NCBI GenBank assembly: GCA_035623275.1
Contig: DASPTT010000133.1
Coordinates: 1-64,000, forward strand
Origin: DASPTT01 sp035623275
GTDB lineage: Bacteria; Actinomycetota; Acidimicrobiia; Acidimicrobiales; UBA8190
Direction: 5' to 3'
DNA: 64,000 bases
Below, piece by piece: positions 8,687 to 16,138 of this stretch. The position numbers and the translations under genes were made by a program. The notes under the pieces were generated by a model. The model was given only the letters and a program-made list of their open reading frames with translations, had not been told where the DNA came from and made no database searches. Numbering within the stretch: the first letter of the stretch is position 1; each line of letters opens with the position of its first letter.

Positions 8687-9502
8687 ATGCACCCGCTCGA
8701 GATCTCAGGCCAGGAGCCCGCTCACGAGCACCGACCGCACGCGACGGTTGCGCTCTCCGGCGGACACGGGCGCGGCCTGATCGACGCCACTTCGGTCCTG
8801 GTGGACGCGAGCCCCCCTCCTCGCGTCGCCAGGCCGGGCGTCGACGCGCTCGCCAGCGCCCTCATGACCGCCATCCAGATCACGCTGGCCGGCGTGCGCG
8901 ACCTGGGGCCGGCCGACTGGGGCGCGCCGGTGCCGGAGAACGTCACCGTGCTGTTCACGGACCTCGTCGCCTGGACGTCGATGGCCAGCCGGCTCGGACC
9001 GGACGCGGCGGACGACCTGCGGCGCCGGCACTTCTCGACCCTGGCGTCGGCGATCGCCGCGTGCGCAGGCCACGAGGTCAAGAGCCTCGGCGACGGGGTG
9101 ATGGCGGTGTTCCCGTTGGCGTCCGCCGCCCTGGCCTGCGCCGTCGCCATGCAGCAGGGCGTCGACCGCGACAACTGCTCGAGCGGGAAGCCCGTGGGCC
9201 TGCGCGTCGGGCTCAGCGGCGGCGAGGTCATGCGGGAGGGGACGGACTACTTCGGCGAGCCCGTGGTGGAAGCGGCGCGCCTGTGCGCGCTGGCGCCGGG
9301 GGGCAAGATCCTCGCCGCCCGGGTGGTGGCGGAAACCGCGGGCCGCCGATCTCGCCACCCCTACCGACCGCTGGGGTGCGTCGAGCTCAGGGGTCTTGCC
9401 GAGCCGGTCGAGGTCCACGAGGTCGTGTGGGAGCCCGCGCCGGCCGCGTCGGTGCGGTCGCCGTCCGCCCTCGCCGGCGCCAGGGGGCCGTCGTGCGACT
9501 AG
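8687..9502 (+). CDS. Class III adenylate/guanylate cyclase
   Basis: 271 residues, ATG preceded by GGGAGG. After about 80 variable residues comes a cyclase homology domain: VTVLFTDLVAWTSM carries the first metal Asp, KSLGDGVMAVF the Lys and second metal Asp, and GEPVVEAARLCALAPGG the transition-state Arg. The usual Asn of the VNxAAR motif is Glu here, so catalysis may be weakened or the protein may only bind nucleotide. No membrane segment is visible. The 3' end overlaps the cyclic-nucleotide-binding gene by 10 bp, so the two are coupled. First gene of the seven-gene operon opposite the SARP gene. Confidence 0.87.
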   Translation: MHPLEISGQEPAHEHRPHATVALSGGHGRGLIDATSVLVDASPPPRVARPGVDALASALMTAIQITLAGVRDLGPADWGAPVPENVTVLFTDLVAWTSMASRLGPDAADDLRRRHFSTLASAIAACAGHEVKSLGDGVMAVFPLASAALACAVAMQQGVDRDNCSSGKPVGLRVGLSGGEVMREGTDYFGEPVVEAARLCALAPGGKILAARVVAETAGRRSRHPYRPLGCVELRGLAEPVEVHEVVWEPAPAASVRSPSALAGARGPSCD

Positions 9503-10038
9503 CCCGTCGACGCGCGCTCGAGGCGGCCCGGCTCAGGACGATCGGCCCGTTCTCGGACTGCTCCCGGTCCGAGCTGCGCCGCATCTCGTCGCTCATGACC
9601 GAGGTGGCCGTCCCCGCAGGGCGCGTGCTGCTGCACGCGGGGGAGCCGGCGGCCGAATTCCTCCTCGTCGTGCGGGGCGCGGCCACGGTGCTGGACGACC
9701 GGCACGAGCCCGTCGCCGTCGTCGGACCGGGTGCGTGCTTCGGTGCCGCGGAGGTGCTGCAGCGCACGGCATGGCCGGCGACGGTCGTCGCGGCCAGCGA
9801 TGTCGGCGCCCTGGTGGCCTCGCGCCGGGAGTTCCTCGATCCCCGCTTCCTCGTGCCGTCCGTGGCGGACCGGCTGGGTCTCGGGGCCGCCGAGCTCGCA
9901 CGCACATGCGTCTGCCGGTGCGGATCGGTCCTCACGGTCGCCACCCGAGACGACGAACCACGGCACGCGCGCGCCGGGGATCCGCGGCCCGTGAGAGCCA
10001 CTTCCGTAGGATTCGACGGGTGCTCGCGCTGGTCGTGA
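9493..10038 (+). CDS. Cyclic nucleotide-binding domain protein
   Basis: 181 residues from a GTG that overlaps the cyclase gene. IGPFSDCSRSELRRISSLMTEV, then PAGRVLLHAGEPAAEFLLVVRGAATVL and VVGPGACFGAAEVLQ follow the strand-turn pattern of the CRP/PKA nucleotide-binding fold; the phosphate-binding cassette (FGE...RxA) is only loosely kept as FGAAEVLQRTAWPATV. There is no helix-turn-helix, so it is not a CRP-type activator. The C-terminus contains CVCRCG, a cysteine cluster that may bind metal or form disulfides. Adjacency suggests it senses the product of the upstream cyclase. The 3' end overlaps the next gene by 19 bp. Confidence 0.75.
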   Translation: MRLARRRALEAARLRTIGPFSDCSRSELRRISSLMTEVAVPAGRVLLHAGEPAAEFLLVVRGAATVLDDRHEPVAVVGPGACFGAAEVLQRTAWPATVVAASDVGALVASRREFLDPRFLVPSVADRLGLGAAELARTCVCRCGSVLTVATRDDEPRHARAGDPRPVRATSVGFDGCSRWS

Positions 10039-10838
10039 CGCTGACCGTCGTGGTCGTCCTCCTGATGGTTCTGGTGGCGGGGCTCCTGCGCAGCCACGCC
10101 GACATCCTCCGGGCGCTGCACGCGCTGGGGGTGGGCGTGGGCGACCCGGCCGGGCGGCCGGGCGCCACCGGCGCCCCGTCGGGGCCCACGCCGGTGACGA
10201 TCGGCCCGCCCCTGCCGCCCGAGCGCCGCTCCACCACGGCGCCGGCCGTCGCGGGCGTGACGCCGGGGGGCGACGCACGGGCGCTGGCGGTGTCCGGTGT
10301 CGAGCGCTACACGCTGCTCGCCTTCTTGTCGTCGGGGTGCTCGACGTGCCAGGGGCTCTGGCGCGCCTTCGCCTCCCCGGGCACCCTGGCCCTGCCCGAG
10401 GGGGTCCGGCTGGTCGTCGTGACCAAGGGCCCCGAGCTCGAGATCGCCGGCGAGGTGGCCGCCAAGGCGCCGCCCGGGCTGCAGGTGGTGATGTCGACCG
10501 AGGCCTGGTCCGATTACGAGGTCCCTGGCTCGCCGTTCTTCGTCCTGGTCGACGGCGCCGCCGGCCGCCGCGTCGGCGAAGGGGTGGCGAACCACTTCCA
10601 CCAGGTTGCGGACCTGATCCGCCGGGCCATGGTCGACGCGCGCGGACCCGTCGAGCACACGGCCTCGACCACGCACCTCGACGGCCCGGCGCGCGAGTCG
10701 GCCAACGACGCGGCGCTGATCCGGGCCGGGATCCTCCCGGGCGATCCCAGCCTCTACCCGCGGTCGCTCGAGGACGTCTTCCAGGGCACGGCCGTGAGAG
10801 GCGCGGGGGGTTCTCCGTACCAGGGCACGGGGCGATAG
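10020..10838 (+). CDS. MauD-like membrane-anchored thioredoxin-fold protein
   Basis: 272 residues from GTG. One N-terminal transmembrane helix (residues 1-23, VLALVVTLTVVVVLLMVLV) is followed by a proline-rich linker and a thioredoxin-like domain with the active-site motif LLAFLSSGCSTCQGLW (Cys107-x-x-Cys110). The later cis-Pro region reads VPGSPFFVLVDG, as in MauD and TlpA relatives. MauD is an accessory disulfide protein needed for maturation of the methylamine dehydrogenase light chain. The C-terminal 60 residues are unlike thioredoxins. Position before MauE-like, Cys-rich and CcdA-like genes supports a role in periplasmic disulfide formation or isomerisation. The start is uncertain because no ATG is near. 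Confidence 0.75.
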   Translation: MLALVVTLTVVVVLLMVLVAGLLRSHADILRALHALGVGVGDPAGRPGATGAPSGPTPVTIGPPLPPERRSTTAPAVAGVTPGGDARALAVSGVERYTLLAFLSSGCSTCQGLWRAFASPGTLALPEGVRLVVVTKGPELEIAGEVAAKAPPGLQVVMSTEAWSDYEVPGSPFFVLVDGAAGRRVGEGVANHFHQVADLIRRAMVDARGPVEHTASTTHLDGPARESANDAALIRAGILPGDPSLYPRSLEDVFQGTAVRGAGGSPYQGTGR

Positions 10839-10862
10839 GCGCCGAGCGAGGACGGGGCGTCG

Positions 10863-11360
10863 ATGGCAACCGTCGAGGCGCACGGGATCCGGGCGCGGCT
10901 GCCCGAGGGGTTCGACGCCCACATCTTCCGGCGCAGCACGATCGGCGACGAGCGCAGCTACGCGGTCGCCCACTTCGCCACCTTCCCGATTCCCGCGGAC
11001 ACGGGCGATTTCGGCGGCGGGGCGGTCACCCTCATGCGGCCGTCCGACATCTTCGCAGTCCTCTTCGAGTACGGCCCCGAGAGCCTGGGGAAGAAGCTCT
11101 TCGCCGAACGAGGCATGCCGCGAGCGCTGCAGGCATCGGACTTCCGGCCCACCGTGTTGCGGCGCGGCCTGCAAGGCCAGGCCGGCACCCAGTGGTTCTT
11201 CACCGAGTCGGGGCGTCCTTTCACCTTCTACGCCGTCCTCGGCGCCTACTCACGCCGCGCGGTGCTCGTGCCCAAGGTGAACTCGCTGCTCTCCAGCCTC
11301 ACCGTGGCATCGGCCGCGGCGACGGCCGGCGGCGGCTCGACGGCGTCTCCGTGGAACTGA
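10863..11360 (+). CDS. Conserved-looking protein of unknown function in the Mau-like operon
   Basis: 165 residues, ATG start, 24 bp after the MauD-like gene and overlapping the MauE-like gene by 10 bp. I do not recognise a family. It has no signal peptide or membrane helix. The sequence looks like a compact alpha/beta protein: FDAHIFRRSTIGDERSYAVAHFATFPIP, then FGGGAVTLMRPSDIFAVLFEYG, then TQWFFTESGRPFTFYAVLGAY. It has only the codon bias of its neighbours, and its tight packing inside the operon shows it belongs to the system. It could be a cytosolic chaperone or adaptor for the exported Cys-rich protein; that is a guess. Confidence 0.7.
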   Translation: MATVEAHGIRARLPEGFDAHIFRRSTIGDERSYAVAHFATFPIPADTGDFGGGAVTLMRPSDIFAVLFEYGPESLGKKLFAERGMPRALQASDFRPTVLRRGLQGQAGTQWFFTESGRPFTFYAVLGAYSRRAVLVPKVNSLLSSLTVASAAATAGGGSTASPWN

Positions 11361-11902
11361 TCGGCCCGTATCTCGCCGCCTGCCTGCTCCTCGTCGGGGC
11401 GGGGGTGGCCAAGGCGTGGCGTCCCGACGACACGGCCCGCGCCCTGGTCCCGCTGCTGGGGTCGGCGAGCCCGGCGGCGGTGCGCCTCGCCGTGCGGGTG
11501 GCGGCCGGAGCCGAGGCGGTGCTGGGCGCGTGCGCAATGGTGTGGCCCGCACCGGGGACGGCATCGCTGGTGGCGGCGTCGTACGCGGGGTTCGCCGGCT
11601 TCGTGCTCCACGCCCGCCGGCGCGGGGGCGCGCTGGCCACGTGCGGCTGCTTCGGCCGCGCCGATACGCCGCCCACCCGTCTCCACGTCGTCGTCGACCT
11701 GTCGCTGGCGGGCGCGGCGCTGTCGGTGGCGCTGCGCGCGTCCGACGGGGGGTGGCTCCCGGTGCTGCTGGCCCGCCAGCCGTGGCACGGCCTGCCCCTG
11801 GTGCTCACGGCGGCGGTGTGCGCCTGGCTGGTGTTCCACGCCCTCTCCACCCTGCCGCGGGCGCTTGCCAGTGCCCGCGTCGTGCGCGGGGAGGCGCGAT
11901 GA
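11351..11902 (+). CDS. MauE/DoxX-like redox membrane protein
   Basis: 183 residues from GTG. Four or five hydrophobic segments are visible (GPYLAACLLLVGAGVAK, AVRLAVRVAAGAEAVLGACAMVW, SLVAASYAGFAGFVLHARR, VVVDLSLAGAALSVAL, PLVLTAAVCAWLVFHAL). The motif ATCGCFG (Cys98, Cys100) just after the third segment is the hallmark of MauE-type proteins, which are thought to move reducing equivalents for disulfide formation in quinohydroprotein light chains. It begins 10 bp inside the previous gene and its TGA overlaps the next ATG (ATGA). Confidence 0.82.
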   Translation: MELIGPYLAACLLLVGAGVAKAWRPDDTARALVPLLGSASPAAVRLAVRVAAGAEAVLGACAMVWPAPGTASLVAASYAGFAGFVLHARRRGGALATCGCFGRADTPPTRLHVVVDLSLAGAALSVALRASDGGWLPVLLARQPWHGLPLVLTAAVCAWLVFHALSTLPRALASARVVRGEAR

Positions 11903-12723
11903 CGATCGTCGAGCGCGTCTCGGGGGTGCTCGACTCGTTGATCTCACGGCGCAACTTCCTGGTGCGGTCCGCCTTCGTGGGCTCAGCCGTGGCTGTCGGC
12001 GCCGGGCTCGACCTGGCGCTCCGACCGGGCACCGCCTACGGCTTCATCTGCTCCTGTGGCAACGCCGCCTGCAGCTGCGGCTCCACCTGCTGCGCCGGCT
12101 TCTCCGAGTTCTGCTGCTCGGTCAACGGCGGCTTCAACTACTGCCCGTCCAACACCGTCATGGGGGGATGGTGGAAGGCGGACAACTCCTCGTTCTGCAC
12201 CGGGCCCCGCTACTACATGGACTGCAACGCCATCTGCGAATGCGACACGGGATGCGGCGGCGGCTGGCAGTTCTGCGAGCCCGGCTGCGACGGAGTCAAC
12301 TGCGGGTGCGGCGCCAACGGCTGCGACAGCTGGGCGGTCGGCTGCTTCCAGTTCCGCTACGGCCAGTGCAACCAGGACGTCGGGTGCATGGGCCGGATCG
12401 TCTGCCGCGTCGTCGCCTGCATCCCCCCGTGGGAGATCGACCCCACCTGCACCACGGCCGTCGCCGTCGACGAGGGGACGGCCGAGCACAACGCCCCCTG
12501 CTGGACCACCGCGCCCCCATCGTCACCGCAACCCAAGGAGGCATCCATGGCCACGGCCATCATCGGACCCGACGGAAGGATCCACGTCTACGAGGTCTCG
12601 GACGACGGCGACATGCTGGAGTTCGTCAACGACCGCACCTCGGGGGAGCCGTGGAGCGTCTACAACCTCTCGGCCGGCGCCCGCTCTACCGGCCAGCCCG
12701 TCCCGCCGTGCGCAACCCCCTGA
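11899..12723 (+). CDS. Tat-exported Cys-rich protein, MauA (methylamine dehydrogenase light chain)-like
   Basis: 274 residues. The N-terminus carries a twin-arginine motif SRRNFL (Arg17-Arg18) and a hydrophobic stretch ending in an Ala-Tyr-Gly cleavage region near residue 48. I count 27 cysteines in the mature chain, many as CxC or CC. The CPSNT...GGWW...C segment (82-100) and late TCTTAVAV (183-190) recall CPPGT...W...C and HCTxSxxV of MauA, whose two tryptophans form the TTQ cofactor. Candidate tryptophans are W91/W92, W145 and W178. Flanking MauE- and CcdA/MauF-like genes fit. No heavy-chain gene is present, so methylamine oxidation is not claimed; another disulfide-rich or quinocofactor protein is possible. 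Confidence 0.72.
   Translation: MTIVERVSGVLDSLISRRNFLVRSAFVGSAVAVGAGLDLALRPGTAYGFICSCGNAACSCGSTCCAGFSEFCCSVNGGFNYCPSNTVMGGWWKADNSSFCTGPRYYMDCNAICECDTGCGGGWQFCEPGCDGVNCGCGANGCDSWAVGCFQFRYGQCNQDVGCMGRIVCRVVACIPPWEIDPTCTTAVAVDEGTAEHNAPCWTTAPPSSPQPKEASMATAIIGPDGRIHVYEVSDDGDMLEFVNDRTSGEPWSVYNLSAGARSTGQPVPPCATP
12547..12723 (+). other. Internal in-frame start with strong ribosome site inside the Cys-rich gene
   Basis: AAGGAGG at 12535-12541 lies 5 bp before an ATG (codon 217) in the same frame as the Cys-rich gene. It would give a 58-residue polypeptide, MATAIIGPDGRIHVYEVSD..., with one cysteine near its end. The segment differs in composition from the Cys-rich part. It may be a separately translated small partner fused in frame, or simply a C-terminal domain. 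Confidence 0.45.
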
Positions 12724-12733
12724 CGTGGGCGCC

Positions 12734-13516
12734 ATGACCGGTGAGAGCGCCGTCCTCGCCCTGGTCGCGCTGGTCGTCGCCCTCGCCGCCGCGGTCCGCT
12801 CGACGTGGTCGCCCTGTGGCCTGTCGATGCTCTCGACCATCACGCCCCTCGGCGAGAGCGGCCGGGGCCGGCGCTTCGCGGCCACCGCCGCGTGGTTCGT
12901 GGCCGGGGCGGTCCTCGGCGGGATGTGCCTCGGCGCGCTGGGCGCCGCCCTCGCCGCCAGCGTGGGTGCCCTGCACCTGCCGGCCGCGACGCGCATCGCG
13001 CTGGGTGCGGCGGGCTGCGCGTGGGCGGCGTCGGCCGACGCCGGTGCGCGGGCGCTGGCCGTCCCGGTGCACCACCGGCAGGTGAACGAGCGGTGGCTCG
13101 ACCACTTCCGGCCCTGGGTCTATGGCATGGGCTTCGGGTGGCAGATCGGGGTGGGGCTGGCCACCTACATCATGACGGCCGGTGTCTACCTGCTCGTCCT
13201 CCTCGGCGCGCTGAGCGCCAGCCCCCTCGCCGCCTTCGGCGTGGCGACGGCGTTCGGGACCGTGCGCGGCGTGGCCGTCCTCCTCGGACGGGGCATCCGG
13301 GACCCCGAGACGCTGCGGGCCTTCCACCGCCGGTTCGCCGCCATCGGGCCGTGGAGCCGCCGGGCGGTGACCGGCGTCGAGCTCGGCGCCGCGCTGGTGC
13401 TCCTCGCCCTGGTCTGGTGGCCCGCAGCGGCCGGCGCCGCACTGGCGGCCGTCGTCGTCGTGCGCGCGCGCCTGGGCCGCCGCCACGGCCTGCGCGTGGC
13501 ACGAGCGCAGCGGTAG
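12734..13516 (+). CDS. CcdA/DsbD-like (MauF-like) membrane protein
   Basis: 260 residues, ATG 10 bp after the Cys-rich gene. Six or more hydrophobic segments are visible. The first ends in STWSPCGLSMLSTITPLGE, the (S/P)PCG motif with which CcdA/DsbD/MauF proteins begin electron transfer (Cys28). Other cysteines sit in GGMCLGALG and GAAGCAWAA. MauF is a DsbD-family protein required for light-chain maturation in methylamine dehydrogenase clusters. Here it closes the operon and would supply or remove electrons for cysteines of the exported protein, across the membrane from cytosolic thioredoxin. CcdA for cytochrome c is less likely because no cytochrome genes are near. Confidence 0.78.
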   Translation: MTGESAVLALVALVVALAAAVRSTWSPCGLSMLSTITPLGESGRGRRFAATAAWFVAGAVLGGMCLGALGAALAASVGALHLPAATRIALGAAGCAWAASADAGARALAVPVHHRQVNERWLDHFRPWVYGMGFGWQIGVGLATYIMTAGVYLLVLLGALSASPLAAFGVATAFGTVRGVAVLLGRGIRDPETLRAFHRRFAAIGPWSRRAVTGVELGAALVLLALVWWPAAAGAALAAVVVVRARLGRRHGLRVARAQR

Positions 13517-13529
13517 CCCGAGCTGGGCG

Positions 13530-14393
13530 TCAGCCCGGCGGGCTGCGCCAGTCCGGGTGCAGCCCGCGTTCGAGGGCGACCCGCTGGGCCAGGACGACCT
13601 GCCCGTTGGCGAGCGCCGACACCGCGTCCGGTGAGGTGGCCAGCCAGGCGATGACCGCTCCGGGCACCGAAGGCGGGGCGCCACGGTAGCGGCCCTCGAG
13701 CCCGAGGCGCGACGCGTTGACCAGCTGGCGCTCGGTCTCGACGTAGCCAGGGTCGACGTTGTAGATGCGGATGCCCCTGTCCCCGAGCTCGGTGGCCAGG
13801 ATCGGGGCGAAGCGGTGGAAGGCGGCCTTCGAGGCGGCGTAGGCGAGCCCCCAGCCGCCCCGACCCACCGGGGCGGCGGGGTCGCCGGTGGCCACGTGCG
13901 AGGACACGTCGACGATCACGCCCCCTCCCGCCGCCAGCATGGCCGGCAGCACCGCCTTGACGACGACGGCCTGGGCCACGACGTTGGCCATCAGCTTGCG
14001 CTCGAGCTGCTCCACGGTCAGCTCGGCGAAGGGCACCATGCTCCCCGGGCCCGTGTCGACCGCGTTGTTGACGAGCACGTCAACGCGCCCCCAGGCCTCC
14101 AGCACCGTGTCGACCGCGCCCGTGAGCGAGGCGCGGTCGTGCAGGTCGGCGACGAGGGGCAGGGCCCGGCGTCCCCGGGCCTCGACCTCGGCGGCGGTGG
14201 TGTCCAGGCTCCCCGGCAGTGCCCTCCCGCCACCCGCGTCGGACTCGTCGACCCCGTCGCCCTCGTGGAGCGTGCGCGCGGTCACGGCCACGTCGAGGCC
14301 AGCGCCGGCCAGGGCGACGGCGGTGGCCCGGCCGATCCCGCGGCTCGCCCCGGTGACGAGGGCCGTGCGCGCGGGGGGGTGCAGCGCGCTCAG
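13530..14393 (-). CDS. SDR family oxidoreductase, probable CTG start
   Basis: The Rossmann motif ALVTGASRGIGRATAVAL sits close to the N-terminus, and no ATG, GTG or TTG precedes it in frame. The best start is a CTG at 14393 that overlaps the sepF stop as CTGA; the next GTG (14291) would remove the cofactor-binding motif. The remaining signature is NNAV (usually NNAG), SSH and YAASKAAF (catalytic Tyr-x3-Lys). About 287 residues. The glycine-rich motif TGASRGIG fits NADP(H) or NAD(H). The substrate is unknown. Co-transcribed with sepF. Confidence 0.82.
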   Translation of the reverse strand: MSALHPPARTALVTGASRGIGRATAVALAGAGLDVAVTARTLHEGDGVDESDAGGGRALPGSLDTTAAEVEARGRRALPLVADLHDRASLTGAVDTVLEAWGRVDVLVNNAVDTGPGSMVPFAELTVEQLERKLMANVVAQAVVVKAVLPAMLAAGGGVIVDVSSHVATGDPAAPVGRGGWGLAYAASKAAFHRFAPILATELGDRGIRIYNVDPGYVETERQLVNASRLGLEGRYRGAPPSVPGAVIAWLATSPDAVSALANGQVVLAQRVALERGLHPDWRSPPG

Positions 14394-14884
14394 GCGAGCC
14401 GGCGCACCGGCTGGTGGTCCTCGACCGGCGCGTGGATCTCCGGTAGCTCGATCTCCGGCGCGGCGACGTCGGCCGGCGTGATGAGGAAGACGCCGTCCGC
14501 GACCCGCTCCATGCCCCCCTGCAGCGCGTATGTCACCCCGCTGCAGAAGTCGATCATGCGCCGGGTGAGGTCGCGGCCCGCGCCCTGGAGGTTCACCAGC
14601 ACGGGGTCACCGCCCTTGACGTGGTCGGCGACGCCCTGCGCGTCGGCGAACACGGTCGGGCTGACCGAGTGGACCTGCCCGGCGGGCTCGGGTTCCACCG
14701 CCTGCTCGACGTGGCGCGTGAGGATGGTCACCGCAGGGACGACGTCGCGTTCGATGGGGACCGGCACCTCCGGGAGGTGCTCGGGCTCGTCCCAGGCCTG
14801 CGGGTGCGGTCCGTCGTCGGCCTCGTCGTCCGGGTCGTCGACCAGTCCGAGGTAGCTCAGGCCCCGCTTGAACACACTGCTCAT
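14390..14884 (-). CDS. sepF: SepF-family cell division protein
   Basis: 164 residues from ATG. The N-terminus MSSVFKRGLSYLGLVDD is the short membrane-binding helix of SepF, followed by an acidic linker and the C-terminal SepF domain (GGDPVLVNLQGAGRDLTRRMIDFCSGVTYAL...GVFLITPADV). SepF anchors FtsZ to the membrane and bundles its filaments in Gram-positive bacteria. The C-terminal extension (EIELPEIHAPVEDHQPVRRLA) is longer than usual. It is not in an ftsZ/dcw neighbourhood; actinobacteria often carry extra SepF copies, so this may be a paralogue. Confidence 0.9.
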   Translation of the reverse strand: MSSVFKRGLSYLGLVDDPDDEADDGPHPQAWDEPEHLPEVPVPIERDVVPAVTILTRHVEQAVEPEPAGQVHSVSPTVFADAQGVADHVKGGDPVLVNLQGAGRDLTRRMIDFCSGVTYALQGGMERVADGVFLITPADVAAPEIELPEIHAPVEDHQPVRRLA

Positions 14885-15028
14885 CGGACACCCCCTCCGC
14901 CGCGTCAACGGTACCGCCGCGCCGGGCGGAACCGTCGGATGGTGCGCGACGTGGCGACACGTGCGGGTGCGCACGCCGTGGGCGGGGTAGACAGGGCGCC
15001 GGCGAGGCGGCGACGGAGGGACGACGCG

Positions 15029-16129
15029 GTGTACCGGGTGATCCAGTGGGCGACGGGGAACGTCGGCAGGGCCGCCATCCAAGGAGTGCTGGGTCATCCC
15101 GAGCTCGAGCTCGTCGGGTGCTGGGTCCACGGCGAGGCCAAGGAGGGGCGCGACGCCGGGACACTGGCGGGTGTCGGCCCGATCGGCGTCGCCGCCACCC
15201 GCGACGTCGACGCGCTGTTGGCCCTGGAGGCCGACTGCGTCGTCTACACCCCGATCTTCGCCGACCTGGACGTGGTGACGAGGATCCTGGAGTCCGGGAA
15301 GAACGTCGTCACCCCGCTGGGCTGGTTCTACCCGCCGCCGGACGAGCGGGCACGGGTCGACGGGATCTGCCGCCGGGCGGGGGTGACGCTGCACGGCACC
15401 GGCATCCACCCAGGAGGGATCACCGAGCGCTTCCCGCTCATGGTGTCGGCCCTGTCCGGGTCGATCACCCACGTGCGGGCGGAGGAGTTCTCCGACATCC
15501 GCACCTACGGTGCCCCCGACGTCATCTCGGACTGGATGCTCTTCGGCAAGACGCCCGAGGAGTCGCGTACGAGCATCATGGCCGAGGCCCTGGGCGCGGG
15601 CTTCAGCCAGTCGGTGCGCATGGTGGCCGACACGCTCGGGTTCGAGCTCGACCGCGAGCTTCGCACCACGCACGACATGGCCGTGGCCACCGCGCCGATC
15701 GACTCACCCATCGGGCCCATCGCCCCGGGCCTGGTGGCGGCCCAGCGCTTCCGGTGGGAGGGTCTCGTGGGCGGGCGGCCGGCGGTCACCGCCGCGGTGA
15801 ACTGGCTCATGGGCGAGGAGCACCTCGACCCGCCGTGGCGCTTCGGGCCCGAGGGCGAGCACTTCGAGGTCGAGGTCACCGGTGACCCGAGCTGCCTGGT
15901 GACGTTCCGCAAGCTCCACCCCGCGTCGGTCGAGGCCGGGATCGAGCGCAACCCCGGCATCGTGGCCACGGCCATGCACTGCGTCAACGCCGTCCCCTAC
16001 GTGTGCGCGGCGGCGCCCGGCCTGCGCACCTACCTGGAGATGCCCCTGGTCGCCGGCCGCGCCGTGCGAGCACAGAGCTCGCGGCCCGCCCCGGGCACGT
16101 CCCCGCCCGGCCCCTCGCCACTGCCCTAG
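15029..16129 (+). CDS. DapB-like NAD(P)-dependent dehydrogenase
   Basis: 366 residues from GTG after GGAGGG. The N-terminus VYRVIQWATGNVGRAAIQGVL is a Rossmann glycine motif, and LEADCVVYTPIFADLDVVTRILESGKNVVTPLGWF resembles the cofactor domain of dihydrodipicolinate reductase and 2,4-diaminopentanoate dehydrogenase. Conserved GTGIHPGGITERFP follows in the second domain. The protein is longer than DapB (about 245) and matches the actinobacterial group often annotated as dihydrodipicolinate reductase-like but probably acting on other substrates. An SDR follows 9 bp downstream, so the two likely share a transcript. The last 25 residues are proline-rich. Confidence 0.8.
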   Translation: MYRVIQWATGNVGRAAIQGVLGHPELELVGCWVHGEAKEGRDAGTLAGVGPIGVAATRDVDALLALEADCVVYTPIFADLDVVTRILESGKNVVTPLGWFYPPPDERARVDGICRRAGVTLHGTGIHPGGITERFPLMVSALSGSITHVRAEEFSDIRTYGAPDVISDWMLFGKTPEESRTSIMAEALGAGFSQSVRMVADTLGFELDRELRTTHDMAVATAPIDSPIGPIAPGLVAAQRFRWEGLVGGRPAVTAAVNWLMGEEHLDPPWRFGPEGEHFEVEVTGDPSCLVTFRKLHPASVEAGIERNPGIVATAMHCVNAVPYVCAAAPGLRTYLEMPLVAGRAVRAQSSRPAPGTSPPGPSPLP

Positions 16130-16138
16130 CCTGCCGCC

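Noticed and set aside
5535..8780. A very long open frame antisense to the SARP gene
   Set aside because: Its amino acid content (Arg, Gly, His, Gln, Pro) is that of GC-rich antisense frames; the SARP frame has clear domains. The same holds for long frames at 21941-26062, 27797-30499, 48294-52001 and 52136-54853.
9396..10019. Upstream extension of the MauD-like gene
   Set aside because: The frame is open but lies entirely inside the cyclic-nucleotide-binding gene and cyclase end, with Arg/Pro-rich translation; the hydrophobic helix from 10020 is the natural N-terminus.
8687..13516. A true methylamine dehydrogenase (mau) operon
   Set aside because: No mauB heavy chain, mauG diheme enzyme or amicyanin gene is present; only accessory-type genes and a divergent Cys-rich protein.
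14390..15673. Long minus-strand frame extending sepF by 263 codons
   Set aside because: The upstream part is antisense to the DapB-like gene; SepF's typical N-terminus begins at the ATG at 14884.
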